Source of the DNA: Dugong dugon | Taxonomy: Eukaryota > Chordata > Mammalia > Sirenia > Dugongidae | Length of the DNA: 64,000 nucleotides | Direction of reading: 5' to 3' | Assembly: GCA_030035585.1 (NCBI GenBank) | Contig: CM057476.1 | Coordinates: forward strand, 2,100,501-2,164,500 | In this document: in pieces, positions 52,805 to 64,000 of the stretch | How the letters are laid out: every line of letters starts with the position of its first letter | Position numbering within the stretch: position 1 is the first letter of the stretch | Program-made: the position numbers and the translations under genes | Notes under the pieces: generated by a model | What the model was told of the DNA's origin: nothing | What the model saw: the letters and a program-made list of their open reading frames with translations, nothing else | The model's database searches: none

Positions 52805-54515
52805 GCTTCTTCTGGCTAGGACCGGGATTGCTCAGTCAATGTTCCCTACATTTTTACATGTCTTTTCCTTTTTTCCCATTCTCCAGCCAAGGTCATTTAG
52901 AAACTCTCCCCATCACCCCCAAATCTTAAGTCAAATTCCTGGGAAATCCTGAACGACTTAAAGTCTTTATTCTGCCTTCTGAGGACTCCATTTAAAAAGT
53001 CCCAGGCTTCCTTTTCTGAATACTGGAGGCTCTTACAGAACCTGCCAGGCCAATTAGTCACCCCTTGGCTAGTGGTTGATACTGGGTTTAGGGTTCATGT
53101 TTCTCTCCTTTGAAGATCTTGGGCCTGTACCATCTCACAAAAAGCCACAGGGCTGGCTGGAAGGGGCTGTTTCTGCATCATAGCCCGTGGCCAAGAACTC
53201 ATAGGATGTGCCCTTGTTTAGTTTCTAGAGCGACTGAGCTTCAGGTACGTTTGCTACTCCTGACCTTTCCTGCAGTGGACTCTTGTGTGCTCTTGAACGT
53301 GCTGTCAAAGCCTCCTTTATCATTTCAGGCATGGCGCGTGATACGAAGACGTTTTCCCCCAAGTACCCACAGCCTTTATTTAACAGATTTTCATGCAGCA
53401 GTCCCTCAGACTTTGGCTGTTAGGGGCCTGAAGACGAGGTGCTGTTTGGATTCACATCTCCATGAACAGAACATCTCACCCACTTCATACACACCCGTAA
53501 AAACACCTTCTTGCAATTTTCAGGGTTTTCAAAAAGGAAGAGAAGAAAGTAATGTGTGTGTTTTGTTGTCTTCTCTCAACCGCATGTCTCTGCCCCTCCC
53601 ATTTTGATTCCCATAGCTTGATTTCTTAAATTCGCTAAGCTGGAAGGCTTTTGCAGGGACTGGGTTTTGGCAGCAAGGAACTGTTTTGCATTACAAAAGC
53701 AGAACCAGACCATTGAGCAAAGTGACCAAAGGCAGAAGACAAGTCTCCCCGGGCAAAGGAGAATCGCTGGGAGGGTTGGGGCTGTTGGTTGGGGTGGAAT
53801 GGGGCTGTTGGCTGGCCAGCAACGAACGCTCCAGAGACCCTAACACCGGAGGGGAGCTGCCTGCACCAGAGCCGCGCTGCACCTCAGCGTTTATCTTGCT
53901 TAGCAGTTGGGATTCTTTCTAATTAGCACTACCTGTCCAGGCCCGACCTCCATTTCAGCTCACCTGAGAAGATGAATGAGCTCCCTCACCTTCAGCAGAT
54001 GGCTCGACCCCTCCCCCCCCCCCTTTGTACCCATGATGGAGCACAAGTGGAGCAGAGGCCATGAGAAGAACGAGGCAGGTGGGGCACAGGGGCCCACACA
54101 CACAGCCTCTTTTATAATTGGCCAGAGACACGATGGATTCAGCTTTGCCTGTCTTCTCCAAGCCTTGTGAAATAAATGTAAATCCAGCGACGAAGCAGTG
54201 CCTTTTGCTAATTGAGGGATTAACTCAAGAGGGGAAAGAAGAGATGTGAGTGTTGCAGCCCAGTGGGACCATGAAGCCTGCCAAATTGGCACCTTTGGAT
54301 TTCTGTGGGGTAGAAACCAGTGTGTAATTATTGTCTGAACCAAGCCCTAATAGGGCTGTAACTAGATGTGTGGAAAGAACTAGAAACAAGGACTTCTGTT
54401 CTGTGGGCTCTGAGGTGGGAGCCTTGTAACAGAGGAAAGCAAGGTTTTTAGAAACAGCAAAGGAGCGGTGACTTAAGATTAGAGGTCCATATGGGTCTAC
54501 AGCTTGAAAGTCTGG
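52805..54515. other. Unassigned sequence
   Basis: About 1.7 kb without a nameable repeat. Overlapping frames occur (plus 53110-53607, minus 53960-54343) but with no recognised domain or splice context. A C9 run with CpG-poor surroundings lies near 54009. Confidence 0.35.
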
Positions 54516-54519
54516 TGTG

Positions 54520-54960
54520 CATTCAGGAAATTCATTTAAGAAATGCTGGTTGAGCTTCAGATGCTCTCCTGCTGTTGTTGTTAGGTGCCGCTGAGTCTAT
54601 TCCGACTCACAGTGACCCTGTGTACAGCGGAACGAAACACTGCCCGGTCCTGCGCCACCCTCACAATCATTATTAGGTTTGAGCCCACTGTGGCAGCTAC
54701 TATGTCAATCCATCTTGTTGAGGGTCTTCCTCTTTTTCGCTGACCCTCTACTCTACCAAGCATGATGTCCTTCTCCAGGCACTGGTCCCTCCTGGTAACA
54801 TGTCCAAAGTATGTGAGATATAGTCTTGCCATCCTCGATTCCAAGGAGCACTTTGGCTGCACTTCTTCCAGGACAGACTTGTGTGTTCTTCAGGTACTCT
54901 CCTAGGCACTGAGAATCCAGGAATGAGCAAGACTGCCTTCTCATGTGGACTATCCTCACC
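54520..54960 (-). repeat. L2 fragment split by an RTE
   Basis: 'gaaattcatttaagaaatgc' on the left and 'ctaggcactgagaatccagg' on the right belong to a reversed L2 3' end. Confidence 0.6.
54571..54890 (-). mobile_element. RTE LINE 3'-end with 16-bp target duplication
   Basis: Reversed RTE from 'gttgttgttaggtgccgctg' to 'cttccaggacagacttgtgt'. The frame reads MQPKCSLESRMARLYLTYFGHVTRRDQCLEKDIMLG. The host L2 segment cttcagatgctctcct / cttcaggtactctcct flanks it as a 16-bp duplication with two differences. Confidence 0.9.
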
Positions 54961-55081
54961 AGAACCATAGACTCAGAGTGGGGTCCTATTCCTAGAAGAA
55001 GGGGAGATGGAGTGTGGGCAGACAGAACCAATAGATGTACACTGTTGTGACTGTTCTCTCTTCCTGTACCTTATCTATCTG

Positions 55082-55260
55082 CATCTCTGACTGTCGCCTC
55101 ATCCTCAATCCCATCCCCACCACCATCTCTGACTGTCGCCTCATCCTCAATCCCATCCCCACCACCATCTCTGACTGTCGCCTCATCCTCAATCCCATCC
55201 CCACCACCATCTCTGACTGTCGCCTCATCCTCAATCCCATCCCCACCACCATCTCTGACT
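55082..55260. repeat. 42-bp tandem array, four identical copies
   Basis: Units start at 55082, 55124, 55166 and 55208, with a partial fifth at 55250; each is catctctgactgtcgcctca plus a C-rich half. Copies are identical, so the expansion is recent. Period 42 (14 codons) keeps frames open: plus ISDCRLILNPIPTT, minus SEMVVGMGLRMRRQ. Confidence 0.97.
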
Positions 55261-55264
55261 CATG

Positions 55265-55955
55265 TGATATTTTGAACAACTGAAGAGACTAGGTATTCCA
55301 TTTGATGATTTGGTGGGAAAAAACCAAACAAACTGGATTCCTTACCAACTGCCCCAGGAAATAAGACACGTCTTTCTTAAGGATGCTCCCTTTCTCTCCT
55401 TGCCTTTTCTCACAGCTTCCTCCAATGTTGTGGAAGTCATGGACTCATAGTGATTCACTGTCCTTCAAGCTAAGAGAGCTATTGAACACTGTCAGCTTTC
55501 ACCTATAATTGACCTGCTGTGTGGTGCTCATGTATGGGTCACGTTAAGTGTCTCACAGATTCTATGGACGACCTGTTTTTGCCTATCTGCATCCATTTCA
55601 CTTCTTTTGCTTACAGAACTCATTTTTTTATTTTTATTTTTTATTAAGGAGACTTCTTCCTTATTATGTGTGGTCTTGTGTGGGAGACTGTTGGTCAGAG
55701 ATCCCAGCAATCCCTCATCAAAAGTGAGCAGGTAACCCCAGCCAGCGCCATCACACTCTTGCTTCTGGCACTTGGAATCTCTAGCAGAGTGAAGCAAGGA
55801 TGGCAAATAGCCGAACTGACTCATTCCAGTGGTGATTTCATAACAACACTGATCATTATTTGATGATACACAGATCTTCAGAGCTTCCTTAGTTCTTGTT
55901 CTCTATAAAACTCTGCTCTCCAGCTTTCTCACTGTTCAGCCACTTCATAACCTTA
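55265..55955. other. Unassigned sequence
   Basis: No repeat or gene recognised. Confidence 0.35.
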
Positions 55956-55962
55956 CAACCAA

Positions 55963-56171
55963 CCAAAACCAAACCCACGGCCGTCCAGTCAATTCCAGCT
56001 CATAACGACCCTATCTGACAGAGTAGAACTACCCCATAGGGTTTCCAAATCTGTAAATCTTCACGGAAGCAGACTGCCACATCTTTCTCCTGCCGAGCAG
56101 CTGGTGGGTTTCAACCACCCACCTTCCGGTTAGCAGCGAAGTGCTTTAACCACTGCACCACCAGGGCTCCT
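55963..56171 (-). mobile_element. AfroSINE, long subtype A
   Basis: Reversed copy ('ggccgtccagtcaattccag', 'gtaaatcttcacggaagcag', 'cacatctttctcctgccgag', 'accactgcaccaccagggct'). Flanked by a short ccttaca repeat. Confidence 0.95.
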
Positions 56172-56174
56172 CCT

Positions 56175-57080
56175 TACAGCACATACCATGAAATACACAC
56201 TAACACAAACTGTAATGAGTGCTACATGGAGAAGTACCAATATGTACCAGTGCCATAGCAGGGGGTACTGACCCATTCCCTGGCGTCAGGGCTGATTTTC
56301 TGAGGAAGGACAGTCAGACCTGAGGACTCAAGAACAAGTAACTAGGCAAAGGAAGAAAGCCACTTAGGCAAAGGGAGCAATGAGTGTGCACAGGCCACAA
56401 AGCTAGAGAGAACATTTTCAATGAGGCAATACCAACAGAGAAAGAGAAAAAAAGAATTTTGGGCATCTAGCATGCTTTATGGTTGAGCCTCAGGATTTTG
56501 GTCATAATCTTAAGAGCAATGGACAGCCAAGCTTGGGTTTTAAGCAGGGAATAAATGATGTCATAAAGTAATGATTCTAGATAGTCTCGACTCATATTTA
56601 AGAATATGAATCATCAGAGATCTACTGAACATAAGAGCTGGAAGGACCATGAACTCTCAGCTCGCTGTACACATGAGAGGTGCTAGGCCAAGGCCAGGGA
56701 GCTTGTTAGTGGCAGAGTCAGGGTGAAAAACCCTGAGTATCCTACACACAGTTAGTGCTTTTTCCACTGCACCAACTTGATTCATTATCAACACCATGCA
56801 GAAAAGAAGGTGTAACTAGCAAAATGCTGATAATTATGTTAAATGTCGATAAATGAAATATTATCAAAATACTGACTCTAAAACACTGAAGAGAGTGGAA
56901 ATCACTAGTCTCCTTACAAATCTCTGGATTCCAGAGCAAATCTTTAGAACTCAGAGTGCATGATGCCTGGGAGTTTTGGTTGCATGGTAGACAGTGTATT
57001 ACACAGGTAAAACACAGAAGTTGATATGCCTACTGCTGTCACCTATGTAGGGGAACTTCCAAGGGGTTATGTCCCACCCC
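56175..57080. other. Unassigned sequence with a MIR-like patch
   Basis: A reversed MIR remnant may lie at 56640-56775 ('cagggagcttgttagtggca', 'gcagagtcagggtgaaaaac'). Nothing else is recognised. Confidence 0.4.
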
Positions 57081-57084
57081 CCGC

Positions 57085-60000
57085 CATGAGTCTGTCAGTT
57101 TGTTATACTATGAGGGAGGTGGGGGCTTGCATGTTGCTGTGATGCTAGAAGCTATACCACCGGTATTCAGATACCAGCAGGGTCACCCATGGCAGACAGG
57201 TTTCAGCTGAGCTTCCAGACTAAAACAGACTAAGAAGAAGGACCCAACAGTCTACTTTGATAAGAATTAGCCAGTGAAAACCTTACAAATAGCAGTGGAA
57301 TATTATCTGATATAGTGCCGGAAGATGAGCCCCTCACCCAGGTTGGAAGGCCCTCAGAAGACAACTGCGGAAGAACTGCCTCCTCAAACTAGAGTGGACC
57401 TTAATGACGTGGATGGAGTCAAGCTTTTGGGACCTTCATTTGCTGATGTGGCACAACTCAAAATGAGAAGAAACAGCTGCAAACACCCATTAATAATCGG
57501 AACGTGGAATGTACTAAGTATGAATCTAGGAAAATTGGTAATCATCAGAAATGAAATGGAACACACAAACATCGACATCCTAGGCATTAGTGAGCCAAAA
57601 TGGACTGGTATTGGCCATTTTGAATCAGACAATCATATGGTCTACTATGCTGGGAATGACAACTTGAAGAGGAATGGCGTTTCATTCATTGTCAAAAAGA
57701 AGATTTCAAGATCTATTTAGAAGTACAACGCTGTCAGTGATAGGGTAATATCCATACACCTACAAGGAAGACCAGTTAATACGACTATTATTCAAATTTA
57801 CACACCAACCACTAAGGCCAAAGATGAAGAAATTGAAGATTTTTACCAACTTCTACGGTCTGAGATTGATCAAACATGCAATCAAGATGCATTGATAATT
57901 ACTTGTGATTGAAATGTGAACGTTGGAAACGAAGAAGGATCAGTCATTGGAAAATACGGCCTTGGTGATAGAAAGGAAGCCAGAGATCGCATGATAGAAT
58001 TTTGCAAGACCCACAACTTCTTCATTGCAAATACCTTCTTTCAACAACATAAACAGCGACTATACACGTGGACCTCGCCTGATAGAAAACATAGGAATCA
58101 AATCAACTACAACTATGGAAAGAGACAATGGAGAAGCTTAATATCATCAGTCAGAACAAGGGCAGGGGCCGACTGTGGAACAGACCATCAGTTGTGAATA
58201 TGAAAGTTCAAGTTGAAGTTGAAGAAAATTAGAACAAGTCCTCGAGAGCCGAAGTACGACCTTGAGTATATCCCACCTGAATTTAGAGACTATCTCAGGA
58301 ATAGATCTGAGCATGAACACTAATGACCAAAGACCAGACAATTTGTGGAATGACATCAAGGACATCATACATGAAGAAAGTAGAGGTCATTAAAAAGACA
58401 GGAAAGAAAGAAAAGACCAAAATAGATATCAGAAGAGACTCTGAAACTTGCTCCTGAACGTCAAGTAGCTAAAGCAAAGGGAAGAAATGATGAAGTAAAA
58501 GAACTGTACAGAAGATTTCAAAGGGCGGCTTGAGAAGACAAGTATTATAATGACACACACAAAGAGCTGGCGATAGAAAACCAAAAGGGAAGAACACTCT
58601 CAGCATTTCTCAAGCTGAAAGAACTGAAGAAAAAATTCAAGCCTCAAGTTGCAATAGTGAAGGAGTCTATAGGGAAAATATTAAAGGATGCAGGGAGCAT
58701 CAAAAGAAGATGGAAGGAATACAGAGTTATTATACCAAAAAGAATTTGTTAACATTCAACCATTTCAAGAGGTAGCATATGATCAGGAACTGATGGTACT
58801 GAAAGAAGAAGTCCAAGCTGCACTGAAGGCATTGGTGAAAAACAAGTCCCCAGGAATTGACAGAATATCAATTGAGATGTTCTAACAAACAGATGCAGCA
58901 CTGGGAGTGCTCACTCATCTATACCAAGAAATTTGGAAGACAGGTACCTGACCGACAGACTGGAAGAGATCCGTATTTACGTCTATTCCCAAGAAAGGTG
59001 TTCCAACCGAATGTAGAAATTATCAGACAATATCATTAATACCACACACAAGTAAAATTTTGCTGAAGAGCATTCAAAAGCAGCTGCAGCAGTATATCGA
59101 CGGGGAAATGCTAGAAATTCAGGCTGGATTCAGAAGAGGATGTGGAACCGGGGATATCATTGCTGATGTCAGATGAATCCTGGCTGAAAGCAGAGAATAC
59201 CTGAAAGACGTTTACCTCTGTTTTATTGACTATGCAAAGGCATTCGACTATGTGGATTGTAACAAATTATGGATAACATTGCGAAGAATGGGAATTCCAG
59301 AACACTTAATTGTGTTTATGAGGAACCTGTACATAGATCAAGAGGCAGTTATGCGGACAGAACAAGGGGATACTGCATGGTTTAAAGTCAGGAAAGGTGT
59401 GCATCAGGGTTGTATCCTTTCACCATATCTATTCAATCTGTATGCTGAGCAAATAATCCAAGAAGCTGGACTATATGAAGAAGAACGGGGCATCAGGATT
59501 GGAGGAAGACTCATTAACAACCTGCGATATGCTGATGACACAGTCTTGCTTGCTGAAAGTGAAGAGGACTTGAAGCACTTACTGATGAAGATCAAAGACC
59601 ACAGCCTTCAATATGTATTACACCTCAACATAAAACAAAAATCCTCACAACTAAGCAACATCATGATAAATGGAGAAAAGATTGAAGTTGTCAAGGATTT
59701 CATTTTACTTGGATCCACAATCAACACCCATGGAAGCAGTGATCAAGAAAATCAAAAGACGCATTGCATTGGGCAAATCTGCAAAAGACCTCTTTAAAGT
59801 GTTGAAAAGCAAAGATGTTACCTTGAAGACTAAGGTGTGCCTGACCCAAGCCGTGGTATTTTCAATCACATCATATGCATGCGAAAGCTGAACAATGAAT
59901 AAGGAAGACCGAAGAAGAACTGATGCCTTTCAACTGTGGTGCCGGAGAAGAATATTGAATATACCATGGACTGCCAAAAGAACGAACAAATCTGTCTTGG

Positions 60001-60305
60001 AAGAAGTACAACCAGAATGCTGGTTAGAAGCAAGGATGGCAATACTAGGTCTTACACACTTTGCACATGTTGTCAGGAGGGATCAGTCTCTGGAGAAGGA
60101 CATCATGCTTGATAAAGTACAGGTTCAGTGAAAAAGAAGATGACCCTCAAAAAGATGGATTGACACAGTGGCTGCAACAATGGGCTCAAGCATAACAACG
60201 ATTATGAAGATGGCACAGGACCAGGCAGTGTTTCATTTTGTGGTACACAGGGTCGCTATGAGTCAGAACTGACGCAACAGCACCTAAAAACAGCAACAAC
60301 ATGTC
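57085..60305 (+). mobile_element. Near full-length RTE-clade LINE (BovB-like), inactive
   Basis: 5' leader: 57085-57440, the segment also found in the tRNA-Gly SINEs. Endonuclease: GTWNVLSMNLGKLVIIRNEME, NIDILGISEPKWTGIGHFESDNH, and further on IQIYTPTTKAKDEEIEDFYQLL and NVGNEEGSVIGKYGLGDR. A TGA replaces the usual Trp in the D-W-N motif at about 57910. Reverse transcriptase: CFIDYAKAFDYVDCNKLWITL, KVRKGVHQGCILSPYLFNLYAEQ, and RYADDTVLLAESEEDL (59527) with YADD intact. C-terminus: FNITSYACES-type and VEPECWLEARMAILGLTHFAHVVRRDQ-type blocks. 3' terminus: 'cagcacctaaaaacagcaac'. Several stops (for example 57718, 58198) and frame changes break the single ORF expected of an RTE, so it is dead. At ~3.2 kb it is close to the family's full length. 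Confidence 0.95.
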
Positions 60306-60309
60306 CCAC

Positions 60310-60685
60310 CTTGATTGTATACACAGTTTTACCTTTGTACTTCCATTGTTCCCTTTACCTGTCCAAATTGGCCAACCTAAGTGTCTAGAACTATCCAAAA
60401 CTGGGTTTCCTAAGTTGAAAGTGCAGAGGGCAGGAATCATATATAAACAGGACAGATCTCTGGGGTACTAGATGATTGTTGGTCACTGGGCTGGCCTCTG
60501 GCACTTAGTGGACTGGGGAATGTTAGAATGAGCCTAGAAGCAAGAGGGAGAAAATAGAAGGCAAAGGAAGGACTTAGTAAAGATGCAAATTAGTACATAT
60601 CTTGATGTGCTAATCTCATCACAGGCACAAGCTGTTTCTTTTATTAGGTAACAAGATTCCTCATGTCTAAAATTGCATTTCATCT
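60310..60685. other. Unassigned sequence
   Basis: No repeat or gene recognised between the RTE and the L1 remnant. Confidence 0.35.
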
Positions 60686-60689
60686 AAGT

Positions 60690-62330
60690 TGTCAAATTCA
60701 TATGTGTAGAGTTGTCCTTTTGATGTCACAGGTCTGTAGCAATATCCTGTTTCATTCCTGATATTGGCAAATTGTGTCTTTTGTTTTTCTTTGTTTTGCT
60801 AGAGTTTATCAATTTTATCAATCTTTTCAAAGGATCAACTTTTAATTTCCTTAATTTTCTCTGTGTTTAATTTCATTGATTTATGCCTTTTTTTAAAAAA
60901 AATTATTTCCTTCCTTCTGTTTGATTTGTGTTTATTTTGCTCTTCTTTTTCTAGGTTCTTGACTGGTAGTTTAGATGATTGATTTGAAACTTTTCCTCTC
61001 TTCTAATGTAAGCATTGAGTGCTATGACTTTTCCTCTCAACACTGCTTTAGCTGCATTCCATACATTTTGATATATTTTATTTTCTTTTCATTCAGTTAA
61101 ATATATTTTTTATTGCTCTGGTCTTCCTCCTTGACCAAAAGGTTACTTAAAAGTGTGTTGTTTAATTTCCAAGTATTTAGAGACTTTCCTGTTATCTTTC
61201 TGTTACAGATTTCTAGTTTGATTCCATTGTGGTGGGGGAACACATTTTGCACAATTTCATTAAAAAAAAAAATTGAGTTTTGTTTTATGTTACAGGAAAT
61301 GGTTACATAATTCTAATTACAGTGTCATCTCTGTGTTGGTGTCGATTGATTGGTTTTCTCATTTAAGTTCATGTTTTCCTGATTCTTGGTATGATGAGGG
61401 ATTTTTGATTGAAACTTGGGTCTTTGCTTTAGCAGACTTCTGACACCACTCCAGTTGGGAGGAAAGAGGTGTGGCGCCCCATTACTGTCCAGATTCCTCC
61501 CTTAGCCTCTGCTGACACCTTGTGGGAATGGGCTCCTTGTTATTGCTTTGCAAGCATCAGAGTGCATGCCCTTTTACTAGCCTCCACTGATACTACCCTG
61601 ACTAGGAGGGCAGGCATGCCCACCACTGCTCCTCCTATGACTTCTGTTGACTGTGTGGAGAGGTTGGTCTCATTACTCCTGGGCAGTAGTCTAAGTCCTG
61701 ACTCTCTACCAGGCCTCCTCTGACACTGTCGCAGCAGGGAGGGAGAAGGATGCCTTGTTGCCTCCAGCTGGGGGTGGAAGTCCAGGTTCCCCCATATGGT
61801 CTCCACTGACATCATAGAGGGAGGAGTGGGACTTGTTATTGCCCTGTGGGGATGATACTTTGGGCCCCCTACTCAGTCCTCTGGGTCGGGATGCCTCACT
61901 CCAGCCAGGTGAGGCCGGAAGTCTAGGCTCCACATCTTTGACTGGCATGGGTGGGGTGGGGCCACCATTTTTTTCTGTGGTGTGTGGCTGCAGCAGAGTA
62001 GTTATTGTCTAAACATTTTCTGTGGTACTAGGCTGCCCCTTTCCCAGTCCTTTGTCTACAGAGAGCAGGCTTCCTTCAGGACTTTTGTATCTGCACCTGC
62101 TGGTGTTTCTGGGTTGCTGGCCTTCTCCAGAACCCAGTATAGAATATATGAGGCACAAAGAAAACCCAGGGAAATCACTGTCCTGTAGTTCCTTGGTCCT
62201 CAAGTTCCCCAGCTGGTCTGTCTTCTTCTCTCCACTGTTCTGAGTCTTCTTATGTTTGTGTTATGTAGAGTGTTCATGGATGTTAGGCATACTTAGCAGG
62301 AGGAATAGGGAAAAGTACGTTTACTTCATC
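60690..62330 (-). repeat. L1 remnant: ORF2 part and upstream GC-rich part
   Basis: 60690-61260 is reversed L1 ORF2-like sequence ('atcaatcttttcaaaggatc', 'tttgctcttctttttctagg', 'gtgttgtttaatttccaagt'). 61420-61950 has a degenerate ~85-95-bp repeating pattern (gcctctgctgacac... ggaagtccaggc... units), seen in some old L1M elements. I assign the second part from memory with less certainty. Confidence 0.6.
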
Positions 62331-62644
62331 TTTCCAGAAGTGGAGGTCTAGAATTCTCAAATTCAGGGAATGCCAGACAGAGACAACAATCCCCTCTCAT
62401 GTCCTGCCGTGTCCACATCGCCAAGCCGCAACACTGCTGATGTGGTCACTGTATTGCCCGTCCTTGCCTCCCACCTTGAGACTGCCTTTATGTAATTTAG
62501 AAAAATCTAATGTGTGCTCTGGGCTTGCCTCAGTGGGCTTTAGACCATTGGATCATTTTCCCAGACCTTCAGTTGAAATCTGTCATCCCAAGTTACCTGC
62601 CTACGTGAGTGAGGCCACTCTGATCCCTGCGTCTGTGCTTTTAA

Positions 62645-63103
62645 CCCTTTTGTGCCCGGCAGTACATAGAGCAAGCATGAACTTTGTCAGCCCCCAGGGT
62701 TTATTGGGAAGCTGCTGTACCACTGACAGTGCAGGCTGCCACAAGCCAGGGGCCTTTTTCACTTTCTGAAACTAAAGAAACAGGCATGTGATGCAAATTA
62801 CTGTATCTACAGGATATCCTATGAGGTGTGTGAATTTTTGGTAGGAAAAATAGAAATTTTGATAGTTTTTCTTTGTTACACATATGTACCAATAGACCCT
62901 GGTGGAGGCTCTGGGGTGTAGTTAGTGGTACTTCATATGTACCAGTAAACACTTAGGGTAGGCTTGTGGGAGAGAGCAAGAAAAGAAATCCATACTACCT
63001 ACCAGAAATTCAGATACTCTCAATGATTCAGCATGCTTCCATTAATGAAAACACATGGTATCAACAAAAAATTCAAAGCAGAAAATAATTGGGTCACCCA
63101 GGG
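62645..63103. mobile_element. piggyBac-like non-autonomous DNA transposon, 459 bp
   Basis: Bounded by TTAA at 62641-62644 and 63104-63107. The left end is CCCTTTTGTGCCC, the right end in reverse complement CCCTGGGTGACCC (9 of 13). The right-hand ~75 bp ('gcttccattaatgaaaacac', 'tcaaagcagaaaataattgg') matches the right end of the element at 1016-1615; the left parts differ. No transposase frame. Confidence 0.65.
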
Positions 63104-63109
63104 TTAAGG

Positions 63110-63755
63110 TTGCTGTTGTGGGGTTTGGAATTGGAGCTTACAAGCCAAGCCTGGACACACTCTGCTCTCCCCTAAACGGCAGGGGCCCTGCCAGTCACGT
63201 TGCTGCTGCCTCCACAGGAGTTTGAAAAGCTGCAAACTTCAGAAACAGCCGCGTTTCTGGTATCTATAAACATGGCGGACCGCCTCCAGCTACAACGCTT
63301 GTTTGAAGCCTTTTTATTTAACAGTGTTTATTTTAAAAGCCAAATGCGTCCCTTTGTTGTGCACTTCTGTTTGCTTCTTTGAGAAAATGCTCAGATGAGA
63401 GGTATCAGACAGGAAGGAGATAGGCCATGTCCCGGTGGCTGGCCTGGGAAACCTGTGGGGAAAGCTGGACTCTTAGTTCTTTTCTAGGTTCACTCATAAA
63501 GTTCGCATTAATCAGGGTCCTAGAAGAATAGAGAAAGCACATGCAGATGGTTGTTGAAAAGATCAGGGCGGACAGGACTAAGAGAAACCAACACGGGCAC
63601 AGGACAGCTCAGTGCTCTGGGCTGTTGACCCTGGGGACGCACTCCCATCCCTGGTCCTGAGGGGTGGTGGGAGGAAGTGTTTGCAGAACCCAGAAAGCGT
63701 GGCTGTAGGGTAGGGCCACCTGGAAGATGCTGTGGTAGAGGAATACAGATGACCC
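63110..63755. other. Unassigned sequence
   Basis: No repeat or gene recognised with confidence. A short open frame around 63200-63382 (LLPPQEFEKLQTSETAAFLVSINMADRLQLQRLFEAF) reads protein-like but matches nothing I know. Confidence 0.35.
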
Positions 63756-63761
63756 CGGTGA

Positions 63762-63998
63762 CTTTGGACATGTTATCAGGAGGGACCAGTCCCTGGAGAA
63801 GGATGTCATGCTTGGTAAAGTAGAGGGTCAGCAAAAAAGAGGAACACCCTCAAAGAGAATGGATTGACACGGTGGATGCAACAATGGGCTAAAGCGTAAC
63901 AATTGTGAGGATGACGTGGGATATGGCAGTGTCTCCTGTTGTACATCGGGTTGCTATGAGTTGGAATTGACTCGATAGCACCTAACAACAACAACAAT
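63762..63998 (+). mobile_element. RTE LINE 3'-end fragment at window edge
   Basis: 'ctttggacatgttatcagga', 'gagaaggatgtcatgcttgg', 'ggattgacacggtggatgca', ending 'cacctaacaacaacaacaat'. 5'-truncated copy that ends practically at the window edge. Confidence 0.95.
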
Positions 63999-64000
63999 GG

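Noticed and set aside
53110-53607. 165-codon plus-strand frame
   Set aside because: No recognised domain, low-complexity translation and no codon-bias signal; consistent with chance.
63200-63382. Short frame around EFEKLQTSETAAFLVSINMADRLQLQRLFEAF as an exon
   Set aside because: It reads somewhat protein-like, and a 'ccacag' acceptor-like site precedes it, but no donor or homologous family could be identified. A protein search would decide.

Overview
This looks like 64 kb of non-coding, repeat-dominated mammalian nuclear DNA from an afrotherian, most likely an elephant or close relative. Two signals point there. The window holds about thirty copies of the afrotherian tRNA-derived SINE (AfroSINE; tRNA-like head near gagccctggtggcgcag, tail near gagtcggaatcgactcga). 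It also holds several copies of an RTE-clade (BovB-like) LINE, the expected partner of these SINEs. Older pan-mammalian repeats (MIR, L2, L1M, MLT1, MER5-type) lie beneath them. Family names come from memory of consensus sequences, not from a database search. I recognise no host protein-coding exon, tRNA or rRNA gene.

Layout. 1-9.2 kb: old L1/L2/MIR, a TTAA-flanked piggyBac-like element, an LTR fossil carrying a SINE, and a tRNA-Gly-headed composite SINE. 9.3-11.8 kb: a large GT-rich minisatellite abutting a CpG-rich block (11.84-12.48 kb) that contains a strong CTCF-type motif. 12.6-26.5 kb: SINEs, an RTE copy inside an L1M flanked by an unusually long duplication, a second CTCF-type motif at 17.68 kb, LTR fossils, a mariner-like MITE and a head-to-head SINE pair. 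26.5-38.9 kb: more SINEs, two related afrotherian LINE 3' ends, MLT1 fossils, and a 44-bp minisatellite that grew from a SINE tail. 38.9-40.1 kb: a GATGGT-type satellite. 40-57 kb: mixed old repeats, further RTE fragments, a 30-bp and a 42-bp tandem array. 57.1-60.3 kb: a near full-length but inactive RTE LINE with recognisable endonuclease and reverse-transcriptase segments. 60.7-64 kb: an L1 remnant, a second piggyBac-like element and an RTE 3' end.

Nothing here works together as an operon or pathway. The relationships that can be read are insertion histories (which element sits in which), sequence sharing between the RTE LINE and the SINEs, and possible chromatin architecture (two divergent CTCF-type motifs either side of SINE/LINE material, one in a CpG island). 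The long open frames in the tandem arrays are by-products of repeat units divisible by three, or of units free of stops, and are not called as genes.
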